The notes beneath the pieces were generated by a model. The model was not told the origin of the DNA. It saw only the letters and a program-made list of their open reading frames with translations, and did not search any database. Position numbers and translations under genes: made by a program. Shown here piece after piece: positions 1 to 12,153 of a stretch of 64,000 nucleotides of DNA (within the stretch, counting starts at the first letter, position 1; every line of letters begins with the position of its first letter). The stretch is from Coffea arabica (Eukaryota; Streptophyta; Magnoliopsida; Gentianales; Rubiaceae), in assembly GCF_036785885.1 (NCBI RefSeq), contig NC_092326.1, positions 41,564,287 to 41,628,286 on the forward strand, in the 5' to 3' direction.

Positions 1-849
1 CTGCCAAGAGAAAATGCTTGAACTTTTCCCCACCCAAAAAAAAAAAAAAAAATGTACGGGTAAACACGCATAAAAAGCCCATCAACTTTTTATCATCCTG
101 CTATTAAATCCGATCAAATCGGTAGACCAATCATGGAATCGAGCTGATTTAGCAATTGGATCGGAGTTGTAAATGACTCGTTTTGAACTGTTAGATCCGG
201 ACAAGTTGTAACTTTTCACATGATTACGTGCACTATCGTAGTTGGCTTAATTAATAGCTTTCCCATTTTATGTTTCATTTGGATGGTAAAATGATTCAAA
301 TACATAGAAATGGTATTCTAGTGGGTACTAAAATATTTGCATAAATTATAATTGCACTGATCATTAATGATTTTTCTTTAACCTTTTTTTTTAAAAAAAA
401 AATTCTAGTAGGAAAGAGTTAGTATCTAAGAAACGGGGAAGGAAGCAAGGAATTTTCACCGGGGAGCATTTCTTTACCTTAGTTAATGTCATCTCAAACC
501 TTCGTGGTTATCCACGATAACAAAGTCGACTAATCAACAACAGCTTCAAAACGTAAAAAGTTTCTTCGTTTATGGTTTCTATTGATCCATGAAAAGCAAC
601 CTCATCCATGTCAGATGTCGTGCTCTTTTTCCTTTGGTATTTTGTTCGGCTAGAGTTATTTTGTCCGGCTAGAGTTCCGACAATAAAATAATAATTTTGT
701 GGAGGATAATTAACGTTCGTTGTCAAAGATAATTCTCTTCGAGCCATCCACAGGTGATTCTAACATCTTGAACGCGACAACATTTTGCATTGCAATTTTC
801 CACGCCACAAACATGGATTTGGGCACTCTCTATCATTTTAAAGTGCAAC

Positions 850-1127
850 TCTCTAGCTCATTGGCCACCACCTCTCCTGGTGGGGTAGGAGGTTAGGGGT
901 TTAACCCTTGCCTCCCACCAAATTGTCTGCCTCTCATGGACAATTCGATGGATCTCAACAAGTCTCCTTAAGAGTTGGTGTCCAGTACTCCCAAGAATGC
1001 GAGTCCCGTGGTTATCGTGTTCGGAGGGATGGGGTCTCTCCTCCCGAGTTGGAGTGAAATTAGTCGGGCCCCGTAAGAATTAATTTGAACACCCACTCCA
1101 TCAGCAAAAAAAAAAAAAAAAAAAAAA
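850..1127 (+). repeat. SINE-like retroelement with poly(A) tail, copy A
   Basis: The head (about 850-930) resembles the head of the element at 57316-57575: both have a GGCCACCACC block, a purine-rich GGTGGG stretch and a box-B-like segment followed by a CCACCAAA block. The 3' portion differs, and the element ends in a run of about 22 A at 1106-1127. A tRNA-derived SINE would explain the box-B-like core and the A tail. I could not find a clear target duplication, so the 5' edge is approximate. Confidence 0.6.
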
Positions 1128-1217
1128 CGCAAGTGATGGAGTTAGAATCGTGTCACGGGCCTGCAACAGTCAATTTCAATGTATATCATACTCTTAGATT
1201 TGTATTTTGAAATACTT

Positions 1218-1394
1218 GTCAGTTTGTTTGGATAAGAGTTTATTTGGATGATTTATTTGAGATAATTATTGTAGCACTTTTTTATGATGTGATGTATGTG
1301 AGATAAAAAGGTGATTGAGATTTGTGAGACAAATAATTTTTTTCAAATTATCTCTATCCAAATTTTGAAAGTATCTCTATCCAAACACACTCAC
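1218..1394. repeat. MITE of the GTTTGGAT family
   Basis: The left end reads GTTTGTTTGGATAAGAG and the right end is its imperfect inverse, TATCCAAACACACTC. The interior contains the phrase GATGTGATGTATGTGAGATAA, which recurs at about 19780 in the kinase gene. Related copies lie near 3015-3140, 19720-19835, 56740-56909 and 59601-59720. This looks like a short non-autonomous DNA transposon. Confidence 0.6.
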
Positions 1395-3368
1395 AGTGTT
1401 TTGATTTAAAAAGTCAAATCCATTTAATCCATTAAAGTGTGGCCAATGTTTAATTTGGAATAGGTCCAAAATTTTTGTTAGGTGTAATCAGTAAAAAATC
1501 TTGTTTTTAGTAGGTAAATAGCCAGAATCCCACATACATCAGCAATAGTGCACACTAGTAAATAATTTGGCAAGATGGACAAAATAGGCCAACCTTCCAT
1601 AATTTGTCTCCTTTGAATTGACTAGCGGGAGCTGGCTTCTATCGGGCAGCTATGATGGTCAAATTTAGTCCAAGTTCTCAGTTGCTTATAGTTCATTGAA
1701 TTTGTTTAAAGTTAAAAGGATTTTGTGTATCCTGTTCGTTTTGACTTCTGTTTTCAGTTCATTTGAACCAAAAAAGATAAACTCATTCTGGAAAACTAAA
1801 AAGGTCCTGAAAATACTTCTGAAATATTTTTACTTGACTACTAAAACTTTTTTAAGACAAAAGGCGCAATTTTCATATTCTAAACACTTATTATTATTAT
1901 TCAAGAATCACTCATTTCACTGGACTTTGGAAGACCATGAATTGGTGAAATTTTCTCCATTCTCCAGGGATAGCTGTTATTTACATATCACAGCTCCCAA
2001 CTCTTCTTTAATAAGTCTAATCTGGTCGAAAGAAATTAGGAGTTTTTTGTTTGTTAACACAGATACAATCACAAGCATCAATCTTTTTGAAAATATAAAA
2101 GAAAATCTTTCCACTTGGAAAAAAAAAAATTTTTCCTTCAAAGCTCATCATACATGTCACCTGGAATGTAAATTAAAGTTGTTGTTTGTTGCTTGGATTT
2201 GACACAATAGAAATTTAATGAAACCTCACTTTGCAATTTTGCAAGAATTAATATGATGTTTGGAACATATATTTTAAAACTTCTCCACAATCAAATTTCT
2301 ACTAATTAAGCCCAATCTTGAAGAACAATGACTTTGAAATTTAGGGTCCGTTTAGTTAGTATGATTTGTTAAAAAAAGATTTTCATATATCATTTAATTT
2401 GCATTATAAATACAATATTTAATTATTTTTATATTTCATTTACCTCACGTCACAAAAATATTATAATATTATTTAAAATAATTTTTCCAAATACACCCTT
2501 CCTTCGTTTGTGAACCATGTGGAGAACTGACTAAAATAGCAGAATGACCGCAATCAACAAATTAAAAAAAAAAAATCTATACTTCCACTAGATCAATCAT
2601 AATGACCTGCTGTTCCAGCTATGTGGGGGAAATGGGGCAGAACCGTTCCTGAAAGTTCACGGCCCCGGTGTGGCCTCAAAAATTTGTGCGGCTCAGATTA
2701 CAGCATGTAATTCGATTTTCACGCCATGTGCGGGACTCACAAAAAATTGTTCTAAAGTTACTTCGTGTGTAAAAAAAGTTACGCAATGTGCAAAAAATGT
2801 CACGCGCTGTTGAAAAATGCACAAACCGGCACAAACAGTTGCACTTGCAATCCTTTGTGCCCCTTGTCCCTATGTGGGAGATCAGACCACTTCCCAATTT
2901 CGGTCATTTGAAAACCTATTAGCATGTTAGAATAGGGTGGCTATAGGAACCACATTCAAGAAAAGCTAAAATTAATTCAATTCATGGGATAATAGTAGTG
3001 TCAAAGTAATAGTGGTTCATTTAGATTGCATTTTTTGAGATTTTTTTTAATAGAAATTTTAGTATAAAAATTACAGTGTAACACTTTTTTTTTTTTTTTA
3101 CGTGTAACGTATGTCAGATAAAATGATAATTGAAATATTTATTGAACAAACGTTTCTCGAAAGCTCCAAAAACTCTTTCCCCTAAAGTTACAATCCAACG
3201 AGGCATTACATTTTCAAGTGCTAGCATAATAATAATAATGTTTTCAGTCTGATGTACGTCCAGCGTGAGAGAGAGTACTTGATGACCACAGTATACATTG
3301 AGATTCCATTCTTTGCGACTATAGCAATTAGAAGGTGGCATAATCACATGATTCAATACAATCCATAA

Positions 3369-3534
3369 TTAGGAGTGCATTCGAATAGAGTCAAAGCTCG
3401 AGCAGTGCATTATTCGAGGTAAAATAATCGAGCATATTTGAGTCTAATCAAATTTACGTAATAAAAATTAATATTTTACGTATAATTTTAAATAAAAGAT
3501 ATTATTGACATTTCATAATAATAAATATATAAAA

Positions 3535-3577
<43 letters not shown>

Positions 3578-3741
3578 AAAACTCGATTTGATTCATCGAA
3601 CATTTGAGTACAAAATATTGGAACTCACTCATGAACTCAAACAGGTGGCTCGAACTTGAGCTTGAGATAGGTCAAAATGAACTCTGTTGATCGAATAGCT
3701 CGCAAGTTTAAGTTCAGTTATTTAGTTCAACATCACCCCTA
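3369..3741. repeat. Dispersed TCGAG-rich element, copy 1
   Basis: The element starts TAGGAGTGCATTCGAA and ends with the loose inverse, TTCAACATCACCCCTA. Its interior is dense in the CTCGAG/TCGAAC/TTGAGC phrases shared with copies at about 8945-9487, 53752-54991 and the right edge of the window. An (AT)n microsatellite lies inside it. It is a non-autonomous repeat; the superfamily is uncertain. Confidence 0.5.
3539..3572. repeat. (AT)n microsatellite
   Basis: About 17 perfect AT units inside the TCGAG-rich element. Confidence 0.95.
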
Positions 3742-4950
3742 TCTACAATTATACGACAAATTCATCTATTTTGTCTGGGTCGATTTTTCCTTTTCTTTCC
3801 TGGACTGGTGATCAAGAAAGTTGGTGAATTTCAGAGCCTGCATTTCTAAACTTTGACATCGCGAGAACTAAATTCACCACCCGATATATGTGAAACAAAA
3901 TTTATGCAAAATTGTATCAATCTACCAAATTACCAAGAAACCGAAGCTTCAAATCATTCAAATCACTCACCCCCATGCAGCTGTGCCAGTCCAAAGCAGT
4001 GTCTTGCAGAAATAACATAACCAACTTGCTGCTCACTGTCACTGTTTCCGAAATCACCACAATTCTGATTGAAATGGGTCTACTAGGTATTCAGAATTTT
4101 CAGATATATAAATAATGGAATAAGAAACAGTAGCCTATTTGTCAATGCACATATTTTTTTGCTTAGAAGACCAACACAAAAGTTAAAATTCTCCAGACAT
4201 ATATTAGTGAGTAGTACATGACATAGGGAAAAGTGATAACCAAGAAAAGACATTCTTGATCAAAAAAGCATGCAACTAGGGAAACTGGGGATATTACTGA
4301 GAACTCTACTACAAAATACTAGTTGCTAAAGTTAGGAAGCACATTTGTATCTGTCCATTTCTAGAGCAAGACATCATCTATGATCCATACAATATACTGA
4401 TTGGAGCGAAGGGGGAACTATTTGCTCACATGACAAGGAACAAAATCTGCCTACAGAGATTAGAATATTGAGACAAACATTTTGTACGAGTTTTTTTAGA
4501 CAGATAGAGGAGGAAAGAAATAAGGGCTATAAGTCAAAAAAACAAAAGGGACTGATTGGTACTGATGAGCAAAGTGGGGGGTGGGGTAGACAGGAGCTGA
4601 ACCTTCTTCAAGTCCAACGAGTCTTGGAAAGGCTGCAAAGAAAAAATAAAAGAAATTTAGAATTCTTTTTCCATAGAAGTGGAAAATGGTATGCGAAGAG
4701 AAAGAAAGAAAAGGCGAAACCTGATTAAAATTGGCAAAATTTTTATCGTCTAGGGTGTTGGAAGGAACAAGTGTGGGAATCCAGTTGTCAGATAGGTTTA
4801 ACTACTATTAAACAAAGGGTTCTCTTAAATTTTTAACTTTCTTTCTTTGTTTCTTGGGTAAAACTGAAGGGCTTTGTTGCTAACCAAATGCCTGGCTGCC
4901 TGTACAGACTGTACTCTTTTGCCTCACGGCTAGGTTCTACTGAGCTACCT

Positions 4951-4967
4951 CTCTCTCTCTCTCTCTT
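4951..4967. repeat. (CT)n microsatellite
   Basis: A short CT run followed at once by TTTATACC. It resembles a plant pyrimidine patch, but no gene follows in either direction. Confidence 0.7.
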
Positions 4968-5380
4968 TATACCTACACACAGTACACGCAGCAAGTGCAG
5001 TTGAAAACACCACAAACTATGTACGAGTAGATAAGTTTACTAGTACTTATTAATGTTATAGTATGTATTCGAATCCAACCATGGTGCCGAATTTGGCATC
5101 GGGAAAGCGAATAGAACTCGCCAAATGAAACACTTATCATTTCTATTAGAATACTCTTCACCAAATGAGGCATTCACCATTAAAAACTACTTAGTGTCTG
5201 TAATATGTAGTATTATTTTTTGCTGGAGATCAGCAAATCCCAAGTCAGTCAGTTGCCTGGTTTCTTGTCTTTCTTTCTTTGCTTCTATACACCTCGAAAT
5301 GCACAGACACGCATTCACGCACGGTAGACCACAAACAACATGAAAACTTGTAGTAATTTTTTTTTTCTTTTCCATGAAAA

Positions 5381-5402
5381 TGATGCTGATGCTGATGCTG
5401 AT
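5381..5402. repeat. GATGCT hexamer repeat
   Basis: About 3.5 tandem copies of GATGCT in otherwise non-coding DNA. Confidence 0.8.
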
Positions 5403-5485
5403 GACGATGAGAAAATGCACTTGATCTCCTCCTGCAGGAATGTCATGTGCTGCTGCTGCGTCTCTCTGCAGTTAGTTCTGTGCTT

Positions 5486-5490
<5 letters not shown>

Positions 5491-5519
<29 letters not shown>
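5491..5519. repeat. (CT)n microsatellite
   Basis: About 14 CT units. Confidence 0.95.
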
Positions 5520-5522
<3 letters not shown>

Positions 5523-6132
5523 ATTTGTCTACTACTATCATCCACCTATAAGAATCCCAATTTATATACTGCCTCTGCTGACATGATTTTGTGTTTGTTC
5601 TTTCTAATATTACTCTAATTGTTTTTGTTTTTAGTGCAAAAAAAAAATTTACTAGTGGTACAATATATTCTTTTTAGTCCCTCGAATGTTGCAGAAGTCC
5701 ATCACGCATGAGATTGAACTGAAGCTCCCCACAACATGCGTAGCAACGCTGCTCTACTTTTGAGAGAGAAATATATGGTTTTGGAATTCCGCCGCTTCTC
5801 TTATTCAGCTCCCTTTCTGTTCCCAGGTGCAAACCCTAATTAATAGTACCATGCTACTATACATACAGGAAAACAGAAACAGTAGCCTTCAATTCTCTGG
5901 CTCAGGGAACCATGACGAGCTTGAAACAGAACATTCAGGCTTCAGCTTAGTTAAAGTACAATGTAGGTCGTACCTCAGTAAACCCTATACACTACACCTT
6001 TTCATAATCTTGTAAGCTACTCTGTCTTTTCCCTTTTTACTTTTTTACTTTCCAGTGATTCAAACAACTATAGCTAACACTTGGGATCTACAATCATTTT
6101 TCTCACTATCCCCACATACAAAACCATTAAAA

Positions 6133-6150
6133 AGAGAGAGAGAGAGAGAG
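6133..6150. repeat. (AG)n microsatellite
   Basis: About 9 AG units. Confidence 0.9.
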
Positions 6151-6671
6151 GTAAAATAAGAATTATGTTCTTTTTTTTTTTTCTTCTGCAACGATAGATT
6201 ATGTATTGATTGACAAAAATATACATTTATACGAGCAAAAGCTCAATTAGTTCTAATATGATATGTTCCTGCAACAGTAGATTATGTTCCTTTACCAATT
6301 CAGAAAAATATTTACTTGCCTTCAAATCAGACTAAAACGAAAGAAGAATTAAACAGATGTGTCCCTCCACTTAATATGATATGCAGGTGCAAAGTTATGT
6401 ATTGAACATGTTAGGAAAGTCATGGTATAATGTCGAATTCGTCAATACAGAAATCAATTACCACTAACCACGTAAGCATTATTATCCTTGACGAGTACCA
6501 ACTTTACGCTTGAATTACTCATTTGCTGTGATGGAGAATTGGAGATACAATGGGGGGCAATTGTCCCCACTGATCCAATCAATATATATATATGATTTAC
6601 GCATATAAATTCATATCCTTGCCTTCATAACTACATAATATTACCATCATTACCCTTCAATAAGATATTTA

Positions 6672-7097
6672 GACACCGTTTGGATTGAAGAAAATGAAGG
6701 GAAAGGAAAGGAAAAAATATCGATGAAAAAGAAAGGAAAGGAGAGCATCATCCATCTTGTTTGGATTAAGTACGGAAGGAAATAAAAAGGAAATATTTAA
6801 TTTGTATGAACTGAAGAAGGAAAAGAAAGGAAAGGAGAAAATCGTGTGCTAATTTACTGGGAAAAAATTAATCTTTTAAAGATTTTAAATTATTTCAATC
6901 AATTTAGTTTTATTTCCCTCTATTTCCACCCATTCTTGGACGAAAACTATAGTTCAACAAAACAACTAGATCCTTTCCCTCTCTATCATTTTCTTTCCCT
7001 GCTCAAAAATCATTCCAAACAATAAAAATTGAATCCCTCCAATTCCTCTCCTTTCCGGCTTTCCTTTTCCTCCCATTCCCTCAATCCAAACAATGCC
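6672..7097. repeat. Tourist/PIF-Harbinger-like MITE
   Basis: The 426-bp element begins GACACCGTTTGGATTGA and ends TCAATCCAAACAATGCC. These are inverted repeats of each other apart from a few bases. TTA is found immediately outside both ends (6669-6671 and 7098-7100), matching the TTA target duplication of PIF/Harbinger MITEs. The interior is purine-rich on the left and pyrimidine-rich on the right, so the whole element could fold back. No transposase is encoded. Confidence 0.7.
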
Positions 7098-7618
7098 TTA
7101 AAAGGTATTTAGTTGATATTATTTTTCGATTATCACTTTGTCCACACAAGGAGATTGATTAAAAATAATAGATAACCTATTTCACTTCTCATAGTTAAAT
7201 AAAAATCAACCAACAAATATTCAACTTACCTTTATTCTTCTTTTCCTTCTTTTTTAATGTGCTCTCTACACACAAATCTATTTGAAAAGTTGCCATAATT
7301 TTTATTTCTTTAAATATTGAGATTCATAAAAGTTGCAAGTTCCGTCATTATTTCACTTTTACAAATAGGAAATATATATTATGAATTCGATAGATAAAGT
7401 GGCAAAATCATTCTTTAAGGATTTAAGATTTAAAAGGAGTATAATTCAACACTATAAGTTTGTCTCTACTGAATTTTTTTTTTTTAGCTCCGCCCTTCCT
7501 TATTTGTTAACTTCTGGTACTAGTCGGCATGTGCCAAAAGATATCCTCATCAACACCGAAGAATTTGCCATGTTAGAAAACGGAGTTGGGTTCTTCTCAA
7601 AAGTACGTTATAATAGCT

Positions 7619-8790
7619 AAGGTGACGTTTCGTTCACGCCTTGGAATTGGATTTGGATTTGAAATCATTCATCTTAGGTTTGGAATGAATTCAATTATTC
7701 CAACACATCTGTTTTGTTCAGTACCATGAATGTATATCATTACTATAGTTGATGTTTGGTTCGTTGACTCTTTCGAAATAGGATATAAGAAATTTTCACT
7801 AATTAAATGTATTAATATAAATGTATTAGTAAATTTAGTATAACTAATTAATAATTTCTATTAGTAAACATGTATAATTATTAGTATAATTGATAATATC
7901 AATTATATTGCATATACTAATATATATTTTATAATACATATAATTAATAATATCATTATTATAAGTTTGTAACTAATTAAATTAAATATTATATAATTAA
8001 ATATAATTATACAAATATTATAATATAAATATATAATTATAAATATATAATTATTTTTATTATTTTAATTATATAATTAAGGTTTTTAATTATTTTTATT
8101 TAGTCAACATATATAATAACTATACTAATATATTATATAATTATAATGTATATTATATAATAAATATAATAATTATTATATATTATTATATTTATAATAA
8201 TAAATATAATTATAATTATATAATATATTATTATTATTATATACACACATATATTATAATTATATGCACATGTAATATACATTTATAAATATATTTATAA
8301 ATAATATAAATAAATTATTATGTCATATTAATAAATTTATATTATTATTATATACACATATGTATTATAATTATATGCACATATAATATGTATTTGTAAA
8401 TATATTATTATATAATATTAATAAATGTATAATATTTTATATAAATATAATTATATTTATTATTATAAATATATTATATAATTATACTATTATTATAATA
8501 AAATATATAATTATACTTAAATATTATAATTATAATATATACTATTTATAATTATATATATGTATATAATTATATATTAATTTTTTTAACGGGTAGCGGG
8601 ACGGGCCCTTTTTAAATGGGAATCAAACTTGGGTTTTGTCCAAAAGCTTCAGATTATAAGGGAATTAGGGAACTCCAAAATTTTAGATATGATTTCAAAA
8701 TCCCAATTCCAATAATAGTAATCAAAACAACAATTATGAGATTTATTCCAATTCTCTATTCTAAAACCCTCTTACCAAATGCCACCTAAG
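7619..8790. repeat. AT-rich element with degenerate terminal repeats
   Basis: The block from about 7790 to 8580 is almost entirely A and T, with TATA/ATTATA phrases and partial internal duplications: a segment ending in a TATACACA..TATGCACAT phrase appears near 8240 and again near 8350. The outer flanks are ordinary sequence. AAGGTGACGTTTCG on the left and a loose inverse (CCAAATGCCACCT) on the right suggest one MITE-like unit that expanded internally. No coding sequence is present. Confidence 0.5.
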
Positions 8791-8944
8791 TATTACTTCT
8801 TTACATTATGTAAAAAGCATTATGTAGCAAAGAAAAAAATGTGTAGATCTTGAGCGTGAGTGTTAGAAAAGAATAACTTACAATATGAGGGACCATTTTA
8901 TTGTATTTTTCAACAAAGAATTGAAGAATATGTTGTTCTCTCAA

Positions 8945-9487
8945 TAGGAGTGGTATCGAGTTAAGTCGAACTTGAGTAGCATATTACTCAAACTCGAAAT
9001 CGATCACTATCAGTGCTACTCGAGCTCAAGTTTGAACGAGTATATAAATTTGAGCTCGAACTCAACTTGACATAATTGAAATCAAGCTCAAATTCGACTC
9101 GTTTGAACTCAAATAAATTGCAAACCTTATCAAGGTTGAGCTACTCGACCTTGAGCTCGAGTTTTTCTATTCTTGTTTTTAATTTTTTACATTTTAGATT
9201 TATCAGATTACCATTTGGCCATCCATCACTTTTTTACTGAACATTATTTCATGTAAATTTATTAATTTACGAACCCATAATAGTCATTCCATAATTAAAT
9301 ATATATAAATAATATAAATACTCGATTGAACTTATCGAGTACTCAAGTATTTAATTCTGATACTCGAGTTCGACTCATTACGCGTAATGAGCAGCTAGTT
9401 CGAATTCGATCAAACCGAGTTCGAGCCAAACTTTTGATCAAGTCGCACGCAAGGTACTCGCGAGTGGCTTGGCTTGATTGCATCCCA
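8945..9487. repeat. Dispersed TCGAG-rich element, copy 2
   Basis: The left end AGGAGTGGTATCGAG and the right end CTTGATTGCATCCCA are imperfect inverses. The interior is dense in CTCGAG/TCGAACT phrases, as in copy 1. The middle contains an AT-rich segment with no coding potential. Confidence 0.55.
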
Positions 9488-10880
9488 ATCTCTCAGTGCA
9501 GGACTTTGCTTGGCATTAGGCAGCCAGTTGTCACTTGTACAAAGAGCCAGAAAATGCTCCCATCAACCAGCAAAATTTTCTTCCCATCAACCAACGCTGG
9601 GACAGATTTGTATGTATTTCTGCAGCAGGCATGAAGCATCCATTTTTCCAGAAAATGGACACGGTGCCAATTTTTTCGGAGCCCGACAAAAACGTCATGT
9701 GATAGTCTAACTTTTTTATCTAACTAATTTATGTCAATATTGACTTATCTAACTTTCAGATACATGATTAACTATTTTTTATACATTAAGACTTAGGAGG
9801 CTTGGAGGATGACTCGAATTTAAGCATTCCTTAACTTTCGAATCATGATTAAGATAAATTTGTATTATGGCCCTTTTATTAGAGTTGTAATTATACATTT
9901 CTAGGCTAACCACAAGTTGGAAACGCAAAAAAAAAAAATAAAAAATGTTAATCATCTACTTGTGCCTGATGTCTTAGTTAACAAGGACATTGTGTTCATC
10001 TCATTTAACATTTCTCCATTATTGTCATCCAATATACTTCGCCTCTGTTCTAGCTATGTGTTGGTCAGCAACCAAAAACCAATTAGTTTCATTAAGTATC
10101 ATTCAAATTAAATTTTTGGAGCACTAAACTGTATTAAAATTAACGTGGATTCTTCAAGATGCAATCTGGCAAGTTTAGTCAAAAACTAATATATCTACTC
10201 ACGGAACAAAATTTGATTTAACACCTTTGGATAATGGACAGAATTTTTTTTTTTAAACATAGCAAATTCCTCCAAAATTTAGAACTGGATGCCGAAAGGA
10301 TCAAAGACGCAAGTTTAAATTTCATCTAATTACAAATATCCAATGATGGCCACTAGCAAAAGTCACAAGTGCCAGCACAATTTGAATATGTTGGTAAGAA
10401 CGGATCACTTTTCACAAAAGATTGTGTTTTCGAATTTTGTTGGCCATATGAAAATTGTGTTGACGGGCGATTTATAAGAACCTTTTCGAAGGCATGCCTT
10501 GACCTATAATGGTGATCGGAGTCAAACTCGCCTAAACTTTTTTCTTCCAAAAAAAAAAGAAAAAAAGCAAAAGTTAGAGGTCAAGAAATTGTACAATGAC
10601 TAAATGGGCCAGAAAAGCAAAATTTCCATCTACAGCTTTGACCCTTATGCATCAATGCATGTTGTCCTAAATGGTGGACCATCTCATTGGGAAATTACAA
10701 AGGCCCAACTTGCATGCTTTAAGCCCAGGCTGCTTCATTTTTGTAGCCCATCCCACTATCACAACTTGCAAAAGATGAAATTTTATTTCCGTGCAGAAGT
10801 GCCGAAAACAGACGCAAATAAAAGCAATATTTGGTGAACTTTTCGTCATTACCTTGACATTAACCAGCACTACATTTATG

Positions 10881-11268
10881 GCTAGTTTGGGAGTTAAGAT
10901 AGAAAAGAAAAGAAAAGAAAAGACAGGATTGGTTTGGAGAGAAGAGGGAGGAAGAGAAAAGAAACAAGTTTCTTTCAAGCTAGGTTGTTTAAGAGTTCAG
11001 GAAAGAAAAGAAAAGAATTGATTTCTTTTTGTTTGTGAGTTGAAGAGGAAGGGAAGGAAATGATTTTCTGATACTTAGTTTGCAAGTGTGTCCCTTTAAT
11101 TAAATCATGATGTGACAAGCTAGAAGGGTAATATTTAGCAATTATTAAGAGTAAAAAATGTCGTCTTGGTAAGTCAACTTAAGTCACCCGAAAACTTGTT
11201 ACTAGCAGAAGGAGAGTCTGATCCCACCAATTCCCTTACTTTCCTTCCGTCTGACAGCTCCCAAACTG
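10881..11268. repeat. MITE-like element with GTTTGGGAG ends
   Basis: The left end GCTAGTTTGGGAGTTAAG and the right end AGCTCCCAAACTG are inverted. The left half has an AAAAG repeat and the right half is pyrimidine-rich. A target duplication is not clear. Confidence 0.5.
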
Positions 11269-12153
11269 AAAAAGGATGCAATTTCCCGTCCAATCCTTTC
11301 TCTTTTTTTTTGATCATTTCTTGCTTCCCAGACTAGGCATAAGGGCCTCTAATCTCTATTAGCCTTTTGATATTTTCAACCCTTTCATTTTTTCAACATT
11401 CCAAAAGCATTCTCGAAGGGAATAATTGAAACAAGATGTTCACAATTTTTGCAACTGATGTATCATCAAACTCTATTTGAATAGCCACTAGGGTTAATCA
11501 TATCCAGTGGCTAGAGGAGGGCTATAAGGATTTTCTTCACTATCGAATTCAGAGTTTAAATCTTGATAATTGAGATGAGAAGAGCACAAATTTGAGCAGG
11601 TTAGGTTTAGTCACAAATACCCCTCGTAATGTTTGATAAGTCGCATATTGCCCCCTTCGATAAAAAATTGGATACCTCTTACCTAATCTATTTGAGCAGG
11701 TTGTCTGCTTGGGGGAAAAAAAAATTAGTTGGCTACATGAAATTTACGAGGGTAAATATGTCCTCAAATTTTTACAGTCAAATTTTTGTCTGCAGGAGAA
11801 ATTAGTAATGTTTTCTTACTACATGGGCTATTTGCCACTCATCTAACATTACAATGGAGCAATTTGCCATTTAGCCTCTAGTATATGCCCATATTTCTCT
11901 TATTACTCTTTCTGTTCAACGATTCGAGTAAATTTACAGAAGGAATTCCTTTTGGATGAGTATTCTCAACACAGGGAAATTGGATGTATTCATGTTTGCT
12001 CTGCGAAACTGAGTGCAGCAGAAAGGTGTTGGAAGGAACTAGTACATTACGTTCCATAACAGGCAGCTGGGATTCCATGAATGTCGATTAACGTTACACA
12101 AGAAAGTTTTTACAATGTGTGTGATCTAAGTACTGCATCGATCATCATGTGAT

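Larger units (their letters stand above)
1..12153. other. Gene-poor, repeat-rich intergenic region
   Basis: No coding gene can be supported here. The open frames are short, AT-rich or low-complexity, and none shows a recognisable motif. The longest, at 1696-2202 on the plus strand, encodes a lysine/phenylalanine-rich 168-residue peptide with no domain and no splice continuity, so I do not call it. The region holds a SINE, several MITE-like elements, a TCGAG-rich dispersed repeat present twice, microsatellites and a block of nearly pure A/T. These are listed separately. The remaining stretches show nothing specific. Confidence 0.75.

Noticed and set aside
1696-2202. 168-residue open frame on the plus strand
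   Set aside because: AT-rich, Lys/Phe-rich composition, no domain, no splice or promoter context. Such a frame is plausible by chance in AT-rich DNA.
4468-4728. 86-residue Lys/Arg/Glu-rich open frame
   Set aside because: Low-complexity basic peptide from purine-rich DNA with no recognisable motif or neighbouring exon.
4889-4909. TGCCTGGCTGCCTGTACAGAC resembles mature miR160
   Set aside because: It matches about 15 of 21 bases, with the centre and 3' end wrong. No star sequence or hairpin partner is visible nearby, and the reverse strand does not encode an ARF protein.
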